33,862 nt of DNA, taken from the NCBI GenBank assembly GCA_964585305.1, contig CAZPDM010000047.1:1-33862 (forward strand), written 5' to 3'. Shown here in pieces: positions 1 through 8,136 of this stretch (within the stretch, counting starts at the first letter, position 1; the number at the start of each line of letters is the position of its first letter). The stretch is from CAZPDM01 sp964585305 (GTDB lineage Bacteria; Planctomycetota; Uabimicrobiia; Uabimicrobiales; JABWCH01). The translations under genes were made by a program, and so were the position numbers. The notes beneath the pieces were generated by a model that did not search any database, was not told the origin of the DNA, and worked only from the letters and a program-made list of their open reading frames with translations.

Positions 1-3000
1 ATCGCCATCATAGTCTGCTGGGACAGGAATCCATTCATTTTTTTGTGATAAATTTGTAGATTGATTTGTTGTTTTAGGGAAAATATAGTGTTGATATAAT
101 ATTGGAGAAATATTTTCAGACGATTCTAAGTTGGATGGATTTAAAGAAATCCATTCTTCAGTTACAGAATTCCACAATGCGAGTTCTGTTATGCCATCTC
201 CGTTATAATCTCCACATATTGGTAGCAAATTTGACATATCTTGCCAACTTATATCATTTGAGAAAGCTAGTTGTTCCTTTTGAGAAATTTTTGAAAAATC
301 TTGGTAAGTTTTTTCTTGATATGTTTTGTAACTATTTTTAGATTCTAAAATACAATATTTCCCATGAATATAATTCCAAACAACTAAATCGCTACAAGCA
401 TCGCCGTCGAAATCCCATATAGCAGGTACAATCGTTGCTTGACCTTGGTTATCTTCTAATATAGCATTAACTGGACTAGAAAGGTTTATAAAAAAAGTTT
501 GATTTAATTTTTTTCTATACTCGCCATAAACACTGATAATAATTTTTGATTGTATTGTTCCTACAGGAAAAGAAAGTGTCCCGCTCTTAGCAATATAATC
601 AATTCCTGCTAGAGCAGTGCCATTCGCTGTGGCATATTTAACTGTAATAATTTCTTTTGCAGGAGCAGATAAACTAACTGTAAAGGATGCATTTGAAACT
701 CCAAAATTACGTTGGAAAACAGTAATATCTTGTACTGTAATGGAAGGTATTTGATCATCGTTTGTAATTAAACATATTCCTTGCGCATCTGTTATTGTTG
801 CATTGATAGGTTTTGAAAGATTGATTAAAAATTTTTCATCTGCTTCGTTGATTTGCTCGCCATAGATACAAACCGTGATATTTTTTGTTGTTTCTCCTGG
901 CGCGAAAGTTAGGCATCCAGATGTTGTTTTATAATCTTTTTCTGCTAATGCAGTATTAGCTGCTGTTGCATACAATACTGTTACAGTACGAGTACTTGCT
1001 CTTGAAAGGTGTACAGGAATATCTACATTCTTGATTGAATTACTTTCTGAAGCAATAACATCATCGATTGTTATGTTAATGTCATCATTGTTAATTGTTC
1101 CAATGCCTTCGTTATCTACGATAGTTGCATTTTGTTGATTATATAAAAGTACTTTAAATTGCTTGGTTTCTTCTGAGATGCTGTCTGAATATACTGTAAT
1201 AGAAATTGGCAGACTAACTACATTTGCTGCAAAACTTAATGTTCCACTTTTAGCAATATAATCTTTTCCAGCTATAGCTGTATCGTTTTCAGTATTATAC
1301 TGAACTTTAACAATTTGAGATGTTGGAGCAGATAAAGTAACTAAAAATTTAAAAACTCGGTTCGTAGTAGTAGAAGTTCCTTCTGTTAAAGTAGCATTGC
1401 TAATTGAGATTCCTGGGATTGTATCATCATTATTGATTGTACAAATTCCTCGTGCAGTAAGAATAGTTGCATTACTAGGTGTGGATAAATTGACATAAAA
1501 AATCTCATTAGTTTCAAGAATGGAATCCCCGATAATAGCAATTTTTATTTCTTGAGTAGTTACTCCTGGTTCAAAAATTAAAATGCCTGTTTTAGTATAA
1601 TAATCTTGATTAACTAATGCTGTTCCATTTGCAGTAAGATATTTAACTGATATCGTTTGTTGACTAGGCTCGGACAATGTAACAATAAAAGTTGTCTCAC
1701 TTAAAAAAGAATTTCCTTCATCTACATTGCAATTGTTAATTGCAATTGTTGGCAATATTGCTTGTGATTGTAAAATTGTGCATTGTGCTTGGGTATCTTG
1801 CAATTCTCCATTTACAGCAGAAAATAAATTGATGAAAAATGTTTCATCAGATTCAGGAATGCCATCTCCTTTGATTTCAATTGTTATAGGAACTTGGGTA
1901 ACACCAGGGCTAAATGTAACAGTTCCTGTTTTAGCCGTATAATCTGAGCCAGATATTGCTGTCCCATTTGCTGTCGCATATTTTGTTGTTATGGTTGTTA
2001 TAGAAGGATTTGATAAGCCTACAACAAATGTTGCATATTTACTTACACCTTTGTTTCCTTCTGATATACTAACATCGTTGATACTAATAATTGGAGTGGT
2101 GTCATTATCTTGAATAGTGCAAGTTCCTCGAGTATTAGTAATAACAGCATTTATTGGCAGGCTTAAGTCAATATAAAATACTTCGGAATTTTCTAATTGT
2201 GTATCATCATAGATAGGTATTGTTATTTCTTTTGTTTTATTAGAAGGTTCAAAAATAAGAATTCCATTTTGTTTGACATAATCAATGCCTGCTTTAGCTG
2301 TTCCGTCTTTAGTTGTATATGAGACATGTATTGATTCACTGCTTTCTGTAGATAGATTTATTGTAAAAATAGCATATTTGTTATTTTCTTGAATTGTAAC
2401 GTTATTGATGCTGATGCTTGAATCATCATTTAAAATAGTTCCAACACCTTGCTCATCTATTATTGTTGCGCCAATTGGTGAAAATAGGTTCACATAAAAT
2501 TTTTCATCTGGTTCAAAAACTGTGTTGCCATGTACTAATATACTGATTTTTTTTGTAGTTTCATTTGGAGCAAAGGTAAGAGTCCCTAATTTTGCTGTAT
2601 AATCGTCGGCGGATGTAGTTTCATGTACAGTTTTATAATTCACTTTAATTGTTTGGCTACTAGGTTTTGATAGACTTACAACAAAATCAGCAATCGAATC
2701 ACCGGAATTTCCTTCTTTTATTGTCGCATCAGAAATTGCTATTTCTACAGTAGAATCATCATCTATAATAGTACAAGAAATCAAATTTTTAGTTAAGTAA
2801 ACATTATTATCTGCTGTAATAGATATAGTAAATATCTCACTTAGTTCAGCTATCTGATCATTTAATATATGTATTGGAATTTGTTTCGTTGTTTCACCTG
2901 GCGCAAAACTAACTACTCCGCTTTGAGCAATATAATCTAAGCCTGCTTTAGCTGTAGAATCTTGTGTTTTATAAGATAAATTGATAGTTTGATTGCTTGC

Positions 3001-5688
3001 ATGGGATAAGGTTATAGGGATAGATGCTTTGGAATTTGATTCAGATATTGGTATATCTGAAACATTTGTGGATATAATACTAATAGTCGCAATATTTGAT
3101 GATACAGTTCCAGCAGCATTCGATATTGTACATGTATAATCTCCAGCATGTTGTATTTGTGATTGAGTAATGATATAAGAAGAAGATGTTGCACCAGACA
3201 ATATCGCATTATTTTTTTTCCATTGATATTTTAAAGATGGGCCTGCTGCATAAATAGTTAAAATAGTAGAATGTCCAAGTTCTATAACTTTATTTTCAGG
3301 ATGAGTTATAATCGTTGGTATTATTTTTAATGTTGCCTCGTTAGATACAGCTGTTCCATAGGAATTGCTTACAATACAACGATATGCGCCTTCGTCAGTT
3401 TCTGAAATAAAATTATCTGTATAACTAGAAGAAGTTGCACCATAAATGTTGATATTATTTTTTTGCCATTGGTAAGATAATGGAGAAGAGCCATCAGCAA
3501 CTACAGAGAAAGTTACAGATGCAGCATAATTTTTGATTTGGCTAATAGGATGTGTAGTAATTGATGGTGGAATACAATTATAATAGTAATAGTGAATATA
3601 TCCATCCCAATCTTTACCTAGAGTATAGGTACGAACCCTTAGATAATAATATTTTGTAGATGTTGCTTTATAGTCTATAAGAAATTGAGAATTGCCATTT
3701 CCTTCATCATTGTATGCTACTAAGTTTGTACCATCAGAGTTAGAAAATAACTCTGCGTATGTATCACCAGCACGATCTTTTTCAATTTTCTCTCTACTAG
3801 AAGTTGATTTTAAAACGTAACGAGTATTTTCATACATATAAATTTTATACCAGTCATATACATCTAACGTGCTTAAACTATGTGGCCCATGTTGTTGTTC
3901 AGATGTAGAAGGAACAAGTAGTGTTGCTTGGGAAACATCGTCATCTTCATGATCCCAATTATCTTTTTTTTCTGGAATAGTTATAGTTTTTATATTAGAC
4001 CATTGAGATAAAAGTGTGGTCGTATGAGAACAACGGGCCTGTACATCTACACCAAAACTTCCTGAAGTTTTATAAGTATGACTAGCAGAATTAGAAGTTG
4101 TCCATGTTGGAGATGTTCCGTCATGCCAATCAAATTGATATTCGACAGTATGTCCTTGGTTGCAGGTGAAAGAATTTGTAGAATAAGTTAAGTTTTGATT
4201 GATTTCACCAGTACTAGGACCACTAGGCATAGTAGGAGTGTTAATTGTATGAAGTGATGAAGTAATAAAAATTTCTGCGACATCTTGTTCATCTGAATAA
4301 TTATTTGCTGTATTATTGTCCGCTACATCAAGCATGATCCCAATATAATAAGTTCCATAAATACCACTGGGTAATGTAGGAGGAGGTGTAACATTAACAA
4401 TTACTGAACTTTTATTTGAAAAGTTATTTGTAATAGAGTGTGTTTGTAGCAAAGTATCTGCACTGGATATAATTTTATTAGTAGAAAGATAAACTTTTAC
4501 TTGAAGAGGAGAGCTATAAGAAGCAGAAGAATTATTATAAATAATATATTTTAAACTAGGCAAAGATTGCCCAGAAGCAACATATCGAAAAGGAACAGTT
4601 GTATTTAGAGGGATAAAATCTATACTAGATGGAGTGTGATTATTTATCCATCCAAGAATACTATTATATTTGGTAGAATCTATTCTACAGTCGTTTGTAT
4701 AACTATCTGTTCCATTTGATAACACCGCATAAACACATCGAGAGCCATCATATACACCACTACCACTTTGACCGCCATAGGATTTTTTATTAAATCTTAA
4801 TTGATAAGGAAATATCTTATCGAAATAACCGGAAAAAGCGTGAAGGAATTCTCCATCGTAGGGATATTCTCCTGGATAACCAGGAGTATAAAAATATGTG
4901 TTTGTAAAAAAACTATCATCATTATTATAAGAATAACCAAAAGTATCGACAATTGCTCCAATAGGGCGATCTAATTGAATAACGCCCATATCATAATCAA
5001 AACTTCCTGAATCGGTCCAACCTCCCCAGCTATATAAATTACTGACTGTTGCTTCCCCATAAGGATGTTCTATATAATTATATCCGGGGATTACAGTAAT
5101 TTCATCCGCCCAGCTTCCTCTCCCATAATCATAAACACAGTGCCCTGCTGTCAATACAAAATAGGGACTAATTAAGATACCAGATCCCATATAATAGCTG
5201 CTGCCAAATTTCATTTTTAATTTAACAGTAGTGCGATATGGTGCATGTTGGGGATTATAGACTAAATACAAGTCATTAAAAGTTCGATTATTTTTTAATA
5301 ATTCTGGAATCTCTTTTAAATCTGGACGATATTTTACTCCAGGAGTTACTCCAAAAGATTCTTTAGATTGAGCAGGCAAATCTTGAATAGTTTCTTTTCG
5401 CGTTTGTATATTAAATGAAATTAGTTTATTTTGTCCTTTTAAAGGACGTTCTTCATATTGAGGTAATGGTATGGGAAGATATTTAATGTTTCCCACAGAA
5501 ATATTTTTGTGAGTAGATTGAGTAGATTCTTGCTCTTGAGGATTTGCAACTATAATTTGATCAGATATTATAGTAGTCGTTGTTTGATTTTGAGTATATA
5601 GTGTTGAGCAACAATTTAAAATAACTAGGAGACATAAAAAATACTTTTGAAAGAATGATAAAAAAAATAAGGCAATAATTTTCTGCAT
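1..5688 (-). CDS. Giant secreted trypsin-like serine protease with PPC, Ig-like, Calx-beta and FG-GAP-like modules (3' end outside window)
   Basis: One frame stays open on the minus strand from the ATG at 5688 to the window edge (1896 codons, no stop), so the C-terminus is missing. AGGAG lies just upstream of the ATG. Residues 1-33 are a hydrophobic signal peptide. Residues about 120-345 are a chymotrypsin-fold protease domain of glutamyl-endopeptidase/V8-like type: TAGHC gives His182, YDMGVI gives Asp233, and GGQSGSG gives Ser308, so the triad is complete. Then follow a CARDB-like region (352-476), a PKD-like domain (494-568), a pre-peptidase C-terminal (PPC) domain (584-697), two Ig-like domains (705-788 and 790-872), eight Calx-beta repeats (873-1753) and an FG-GAP/VCBS-like segment with DFDGD, DYNGD and DYDGD motifs (from 1755). 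Calx-beta and DxDxDG-type motifs usually bind calcium. Likely an exported or surface enzyme acting on proteins. Its substrate specificity cannot be read directly. Confidence 0.9.
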   Translation of the reverse strand, partial: MQKIIALFFLSFFQKYFLCLLVILNCCSTLYTQNQTTTTIISDQIIVANPQEQESTQSTHKNISVGNIKYLPIPLPQYEERPLKGQNKLISFNIQTRKETIQDLPAQSKESFGVTPGVKYRPDLKEIPELLKNNRTFNDLYLVYNPQHAPYRTTVKLKMKFGSSYYMGSGILISPYFVLTAGHCVYDYGRGSWADEITVIPGYNYIEHPYGEATVSNLYSWGGWTDSGSFDYDMGVIQLDRPIGAIVDTFGYSYNNDDSFFTNTYFYTPGYPGEYPYDGEFLHAFSGYFDKIFPYQLRFNKKSYGGQSGSGVYDGSRCVYAVLSNGTDSYTNDCRIDSTKYNSILGWINNHTPSSIDFIPLNTTVPFRYVASGQSLPSLKYIIYNNSSASYSSPLQVKVYLSTNKIISSADTLLQTHSITNNFSNKSSVIVNVTPPPTLPSGIYGTYYIGIMLDVADNNTANNYSDEQDVAEIFITSSLHTINTPTMPSGPSTGEINQNLTYSTNSFTCNQGHTVEYQFDWHDGTSPTWTTSNSASHTYKTSGSFGVDVQARCSHTTTLLSQWSNIKTITIPEKKDNWDHEDDDVSQATLLVPSTSEQQHGPHSLSTLDVYDWYKIYMYENTRYVLKSTSSREKIEKDRAGDTYAELFSNSDGTNLVAYNDEGNGNSQFLIDYKATSTKYYYLRVRTYTLGKDWDGYIHYYYYNCIPPSITTHPISQIKNYAASVTFSVVADGSSPLSYQWQKNNINIYGATSSSYTDNFISETDEGAYRCIVSNSYGTAVSNEATLKIIPTIITHPENKVIELGHSTILTIYAAGPSLKYQWKKNNAILSGATSSSYIITQSQIQHAGDYTCTISNAAGTVSSNIATISIISTNVSDIPISESNSKASIPITLSHASNQTINLSYKTQDSTAKAGLDYIAQSGVVSFAPGETTKQIPIHILNDQIAELSEIFTISITADNNVYLTKNLISCTIIDDDSTVEIAISDATIKEGNSGDSIADFVVSLSKPSSQTIKVNYKTVHETTSADDYTAKLGTLTFAPNETTKKISILVHGNTVFEPDEKFYVNLFSPIGATIIDEQGVGTILNDDSSISINNVTIQENNKYAIFTINLSTESSESIHVSYTTKDGTAKAGIDYVKQNGILIFEPSNKTKEITIPIYDDTQLENSEVFYIDLSLPINAVITNTRGTCTIQDNDTTPIISINDVSISEGNKGVSKYATFVVGLSNPSITTITTKYATANGTAISGSDYTAKTGTVTFSPGVTQVPITIEIKGDGIPESDETFFINLFSAVNGELQDTQAQCTILQSQAILPTIAINNCNVDEGNSFLSETTFIVTLSEPSQQTISVKYLTANGTALVNQDYYTKTGILIFEPGVTTQEIKIAIIGDSILETNEIFYVNLSTPSNATILTARGICTINNDDTIPGISISNATLTEGTSTTTNRVFKFLVTLSAPTSQIVKVQYNTENDTAIAGKDYIAKSGTLSFAANVVSLPISITVYSDSISEETKQFKVLLYNQQNATIVDNEGIGTINNDDINITIDDVIASESNSIKNVDIPVHLSRASTRTVTVLYATAANTALAEKDYKTTSGCLTFAPGETTKNITVCIYGEQINEADEKFLINLSKPINATITDAQGICLITNDDQIPSITVQDITVFQRNFGVSNASFTVSLSAPAKEIITVKYATANGTALAGIDYIAKSGTLSFPVGTIQSKIIISVYGEYRKKLNQTFFINLSSPVNAILEDNQGQATIVPAIWDFDGDACSDLVVWNYIHGKYCILESKNSYKTYQEKTYQDFSKISQKEQLAFSNDISWQDMSNLLPICGDYNGDGITELALWNSVTEEWISLNPSNLESSENISPILYQHYIFPKTTNQSTNLSQKNEWIPVPADYDGD
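430..3080 (-). repeat. Eight tandem Calx-beta protein repeats inside the protease gene
   Basis: Eight degenerate units of roughly 320-340 bases follow each other in frame. Approximate boundaries, going up the plus coordinate, are 430, 756, 1087, 1426, 1766, 2106, 2431, 2761 and 3080. Each unit has the Calx-beta pattern: a start like ISI..V.I.EGN, a middle like Y.T..GTA..G.DY....G.L.F.PG.T, and an end like GTI.NDD. The units are diverged at DNA level, which suggests old duplication rather than recent expansion. The first (membrane-distal order unknown) and eighth units deviate most at the acidic positions. Confidence 0.85.
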
Positions 5689-5767
5689 TTTCCTCTCCTT
5701 AGTTCAAAGTAATAGTACTTTTGCTTATTAAGCTATTGATCTATATTGTAAATTGAACATTTATAAT

Positions 5768-5795
5768 ATTATACAAGATGAAAATATTTTAGCAA
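5768..5795 (-). promoter_or_regulatory. Putative sigma70-type promoter of the protease gene
   Basis: On the minus strand TTGCTA (5795-5790) is followed after 16 bases by a perfect TATAAT (5773-5768). The start codon lies about 80 bases downstream of the -10 box, with AGGAG directly before the ATG. Confidence 0.55.
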
Positions 5796-5891
5796 GATTT
5801 TTTATAAAAAAATATATTTTGTGAAAAAACAAAAAAGATAATGATTTTAAATTGTCCTTAAGCATTCTTCCGCTAAAGAAAATTTTAATAT

Positions 5892-5927
5892 AAAAAAAGA
5901 ACAAGCAAAATTATTTTGCTTGTTCTT
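5892..5927 (-). terminator. Intrinsic terminator overlapping the stop codon of the zinc-domain gene
   Basis: A perfect 14-bp stem (5897-5910 with 5914-5927) has a 3-base loop that is exactly the TAA stop codon of the upstream minus-strand gene. On the minus strand the stem is followed by a run of T (complement of 5892-5896). It separates that gene from the protease gene. Confidence 0.75.
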
Positions 5928-6798
5928 CTAAAGAAAGCATATATTTCTCGACGGCTTTAAAAAAAGTGATGTCCCGCTTCAGGCATCGTTTACACTCGAA
6001 GAATTTTGCGCCACCGCAACATGGGCAAATGCTTAAATTCATGCCAGTTTCTCCAATGGTTCCTGAACCTCCAGAACCCATACATTTTGGGCATCTAATA
6101 AAACCATTTTCGCATAAACGACATTGTAAATATCTTACAAAGAAATATTTAGCATGAAAAAAAAATTTATTTTTTTGCTCTCCTAAAATATCAATAGCAG
6201 TTTGGGTTGAAGGTTGAGAAATAAGGATATTATGAATTTTCTTTAGTAGATTAGCAGCGTTTATATCCAGTTCTTCGCTAATGTTGAGGAAGCGAGAGGA
6301 CTCGCAAAACCTATTGATTAGATTACTAAATTTCTCTTTGTCGTTATTGTCGTTGTTAGTTATATTAGGAGAGACTACGTTTTGTAATAAAGAGGGTGGT
6401 TGTGTTTTTATTTTTTTGATTTCTGAAATTTCCGCAAGTATTGCAGATAAATTTATGCTGAATTTTGCATATTCACTTGTTTTTTGGTTAGCCAGTTTGT
6501 CTAATTTTTGGGATATTTCTAAGAAATCTGCTTTGTAGGAAGCATCAATGGTAAGATTCTTTAGCTCAATACTGAATTCTTTGAAATCTTTTTTTAAAGT
6601 AGCCTCTAAATTTAGTATTTTTTGTTGATTATCTTTTTCTATGCTGTGAATTGTAAGAAGCAGGCAGATCATTAAAATGAGGTTACATACTGAGATTAAA
6701 AAAATTATCAGCATTTTCCAAGAAAATTTTTTTCGGAGGATGATTATTTTATTTATTTTTTTCTTTTGGTTTGATGGAAAAGAAGGTGTTGCATTCAT
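5911..6798 (-). CDS. Membrane-anchored protein with DnaJ-like cysteine-rich zinc domain
   Basis: 295 residues. The ATG at 6798 is preferred over an upstream in-frame TTG (6810) because GGAG (complement of 6805-6808) sits 6 bases before it. The N-terminus is polar and basic, with a single transmembrane helix at about 28-50. A long helical, probably coiled-coil stretch follows, then a C-terminal domain with four CxxC pairs (C226/C229, C236/C239, C258/C261, C269/C272). The glycine-rich spacing (CPKCMGSGGSG, CPCCGG) is like the zinc-binding centre of DnaJ. There is no J domain, so it is not a DnaJ itself. Four CxxC pairs imply two zinc sites. The topology puts either the coil and zinc domain or the short N-tail in the periplasm; the positive N-tail favours a cytoplasmic N-terminus. 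Function unknown; a protein-folding or redox scaffold is possible. Confidence 0.75.
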   Translation of the reverse strand: MNATPSFPSNQKKKINKIIILRKKFSWKMLIIFLISVCNLILMICLLLTIHSIEKDNQQKILNLEATLKKDFKEFSIELKNLTIDASYKADFLEISQKLDKLANQKTSEYAKFSINLSAILAEISEIKKIKTQPPSLLQNVVSPNITNNDNNDKEKFSNLINRFCESSRFLNISEELDINAANLLKKIHNILISQPSTQTAIDILGEQKNKFFFHAKYFFVRYLQCRLCENGFIRCPKCMGSGGSGTIGETGMNLSICPCCGGAKFFECKRCLKRDITFFKAVEKYMLSLEEQAK

Positions 6799-6868
6799 TA
6801 AGAACTCCAATCTTAGTAAAAATTTGAGTTACAGAATCCTCTGTAACCCAAATTTCGCTTAATACCGT

Positions 6869-7225
6869 CTATTTCCAAACGATCACGTGGCGAATCGAAA
6901 CACATTTTTTATATTTAATAATTATTGTCGTACCAGTATGCAGCAAGTCCGCTCGGTTCATCTTGTTTAAATAAGGTTTTTCGGAGGATCCGGTAATGCT
7001 ATCAGCTTCTAAGATCGTGCCGTTTTTTATAAACTGGATCCCGATCCAGTACTGACTGCACGAGCTTCTGTAAGAGCTGCCAAAAGAGCTATAATCCGAT
7101 CTCAAATAATAGACAGCGAATTTCATTCCATCAACTTCTCCTATGTCAATAGGAGTAAGCTCTTCCTGTGCTAAGATTGCAATATTGGCCATTGCAATTA
7201 AAAATAGTAATAATAGATGCTTCAT
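6869..7225 (-). CDS. Small secreted protein of unknown function
   Basis: 118 residues, beginning with a clear signal peptide (hydrophobic residues 3-18, ending near LAQ at 18-20). The mature part is about 98 residues, rich in Ser and Tyr, and has only two cysteines (C56 and C108), which could form a disulfide once exported. I do not recognise a family. It lies 70 bases upstream of the zinc-domain gene on the same strand and may be co-transcribed with it. Its DNA is visibly richer in G and C than the neighbouring genes (for example 6880-7110), which could mean recent acquisition or a different codon preference. Confidence 0.65.
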   Translation of the reverse strand: MKHLLLLFLIAMANIAILAQEELTPIDIGEVDGMKFAVYYLRSDYSSFGSSYRSSCSQYWIGIQFIKNGTILEADSITGSSEKPYLNKMNRADLLHTGTTIIIKYKKCVSIRHVIVWK

Positions 7226-7283
7226 AAAAAATTTCCTTAAAATTTGTTTTGATTAGTTTAATCATTTACACCTAATACGATTC

Positions 7284-7334
7284 AAAAAATTGGAATAGAA
7301 AAAATTATTTATAATTTTTCTATTCCAATTTTTT
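7284..7334 (-). terminator. Hairpin terminator downstream of the regulator-like gene
   Basis: A perfect 20-bp inverted repeat (7284-7303 with 7315-7334) has an 11-base loop. A and T runs at the ends of the stem would make it work in either direction. It lies about 65 bases beyond the stop of the minus-strand gene at 7399-7980 and before the small secreted protein gene. Confidence 0.65.
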
Positions 7335-7361
7335 ACACAGCTTGATTAATTGGTTTGTCAA
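7333..7361 (-). promoter_or_regulatory. Weak candidate promoter for the small secreted protein gene
   Basis: On the minus strand a perfect TTGACA (7361-7356) is followed after 17 bases by GTGTAA (7338-7333), a poor -10 box. Transcription from here would start inside the right arm of the terminator hairpin, so that hairpin would not form in the new transcript. An inverted TTGACA/TGTCAA pair (7356-7361 and 7371-7376) flanks the region. Confidence 0.3.
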
Positions 7362-7398
7362 CTAAGTTTTTTGACATTTAATTGAGAGAAATTAAACC

Positions 7399-7980
7399 CT
7401 ACTCTATCTTCCATAGAATATTTTTTTGTTGGGGGGAGTAGGAATATTGCGTTCCTGTTTTAATTGATTCTGAGAGGTGTATTCCGAGTGAATTATGATG
7501 TTTAGCGATTCTATCAAGGGCAAAGTTGATGGCACTGTGGATGGTTTTAGTTTGTTGTTGAATTTCATAATCAAGTTGGCGTGATTTTTGTTTAATGCCT
7601 GTCCCTTTTTTTAATTTTTTCTTAATAAATTCAATTTCTTCTTTGATTTCGTCAATATTTTCTCCTTGTTTTTTGAGTTTTTTTTCTTGAATTTTAAGTT
7701 CTTGTAATCTTTGGTTGTATTCTTCTATCTCGTTTTCATCTAAAGTTGTGGATTCTTGCCCGGAATCTTCTTCTATTTCTGGTATTGAATTTTCTTCAGA
7801 AGAAAGTTCAAAAATTCTATATAATTGAGTAATAGAAATGTTTCGTTCTTTGTTTTTTAAAAGGTAGGCAATATATTCCAGCCCTTTGATATGTTTTATG
7901 ATTTGCTTTTCGCCATTATAGGTAATTTCCCAAAAATCACCCTGGTGACAAAAGCTATTGACAATTGTTTGGTTTTCCAT
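7399..7980 (-). CDS. Stand-alone regulator-associated module protein (KGLxYxAxLL ... RTGT-type)
   Basis: 193 residues from the ATG at 7980, which has AAAGGA nine bases upstream. The frame also runs 44 codons further upstream, but that part is AT-rich and has no ribosome site. Near the N-terminus is FWEITYNGE followed by IKGLEYIAYLLKN. The middle (about 80-125) is a charged coiled coil, and the C-terminus has FALDRIAKHHNSLGIHL then SIKTGTQYSYSP. From memory this pair of elements forms a module in large bacterial regulators next to ATPase or TPR domains (versions like KGLRYLAYLL and IRTGTFCSY). There it is thought to be a DNA-binding-like or signalling domain. Here it stands alone. It diverges from the GH57 gene with overlapping promoters, so a regulatory role there is plausible but unproven. 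Confidence 0.65.
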   Translation of the reverse strand: MENQTIVNSFCHQGDFWEITYNGEKQIIKHIKGLEYIAYLLKNKERNISITQLYRIFELSSEENSIPEIEEDSGQESTTLDENEIEEYNQRLQELKIQEKKLKKQGENIDEIKEEIEFIKKKLKKGTGIKQKSRQLDYEIQQQTKTIHSAINFALDRIAKHHNSLGIHLSESIKTGTQYSYSPQQKNILWKIE

Positions 7981-8053
7981 ATTCGTAGTCCTTTTTAGTA
8001 AAATTAGTTGCATCTTTTTATCATTTTTTATTTCTTTTTTCTCAAAAAAATTA

Positions 8054-8081
8054 TTGACAAAATTTTTATTATTATCATAAT
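8054..8081 (+). promoter_or_regulatory. Promoter of the GH57 gene
   Basis: TTGACA (8054-8059) and CATAAT (8076-8081) are separated by 16 bases. Predicted transcription start is near 8088, about 49 bases before the start codon at 8137. Its -10 box coincides with the -10 box of the opposing promoter. Confidence 0.6.
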
Positions 8082-8105
8082 AAGCTAAGGAAAAATTTTT
8101 TGCAA
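8077..8105 (-). promoter_or_regulatory. Opposing promoter of the regulator-like gene
   Basis: On the minus strand TTGCAA (8105-8100) is followed after 17 bases by TATTAT (8082-8077). The -10 box lies on top of the -10 box of the plus-strand promoter, so RNA polymerase should be able to open only one of the two at a time. Confidence 0.5.
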
Positions 8106-8136
8106 AATGCAAATGTGTTGTTATAAGGAGAGTGTG

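Noticed and set aside
102..3209. Short open frames inside the left region on both strands
   Set aside because: They lie over the continuous protease frame and have no ribosome sites or recognisable products.
7981..8112. N-terminal extension of the regulator-like gene to 8112
   Set aside because: The extension is AT-rich, Asn/Lys/Phe-rich, overlaps the promoter region and lacks a ribosome site, while the ATG at 7980 has AAAGGA.
8107..8136. Upstream start for the GH57 gene
   Set aside because: It would add ten residues before the signal peptide and has no ribosome site. AAGGAG is correctly spaced for the ATG at 8137.
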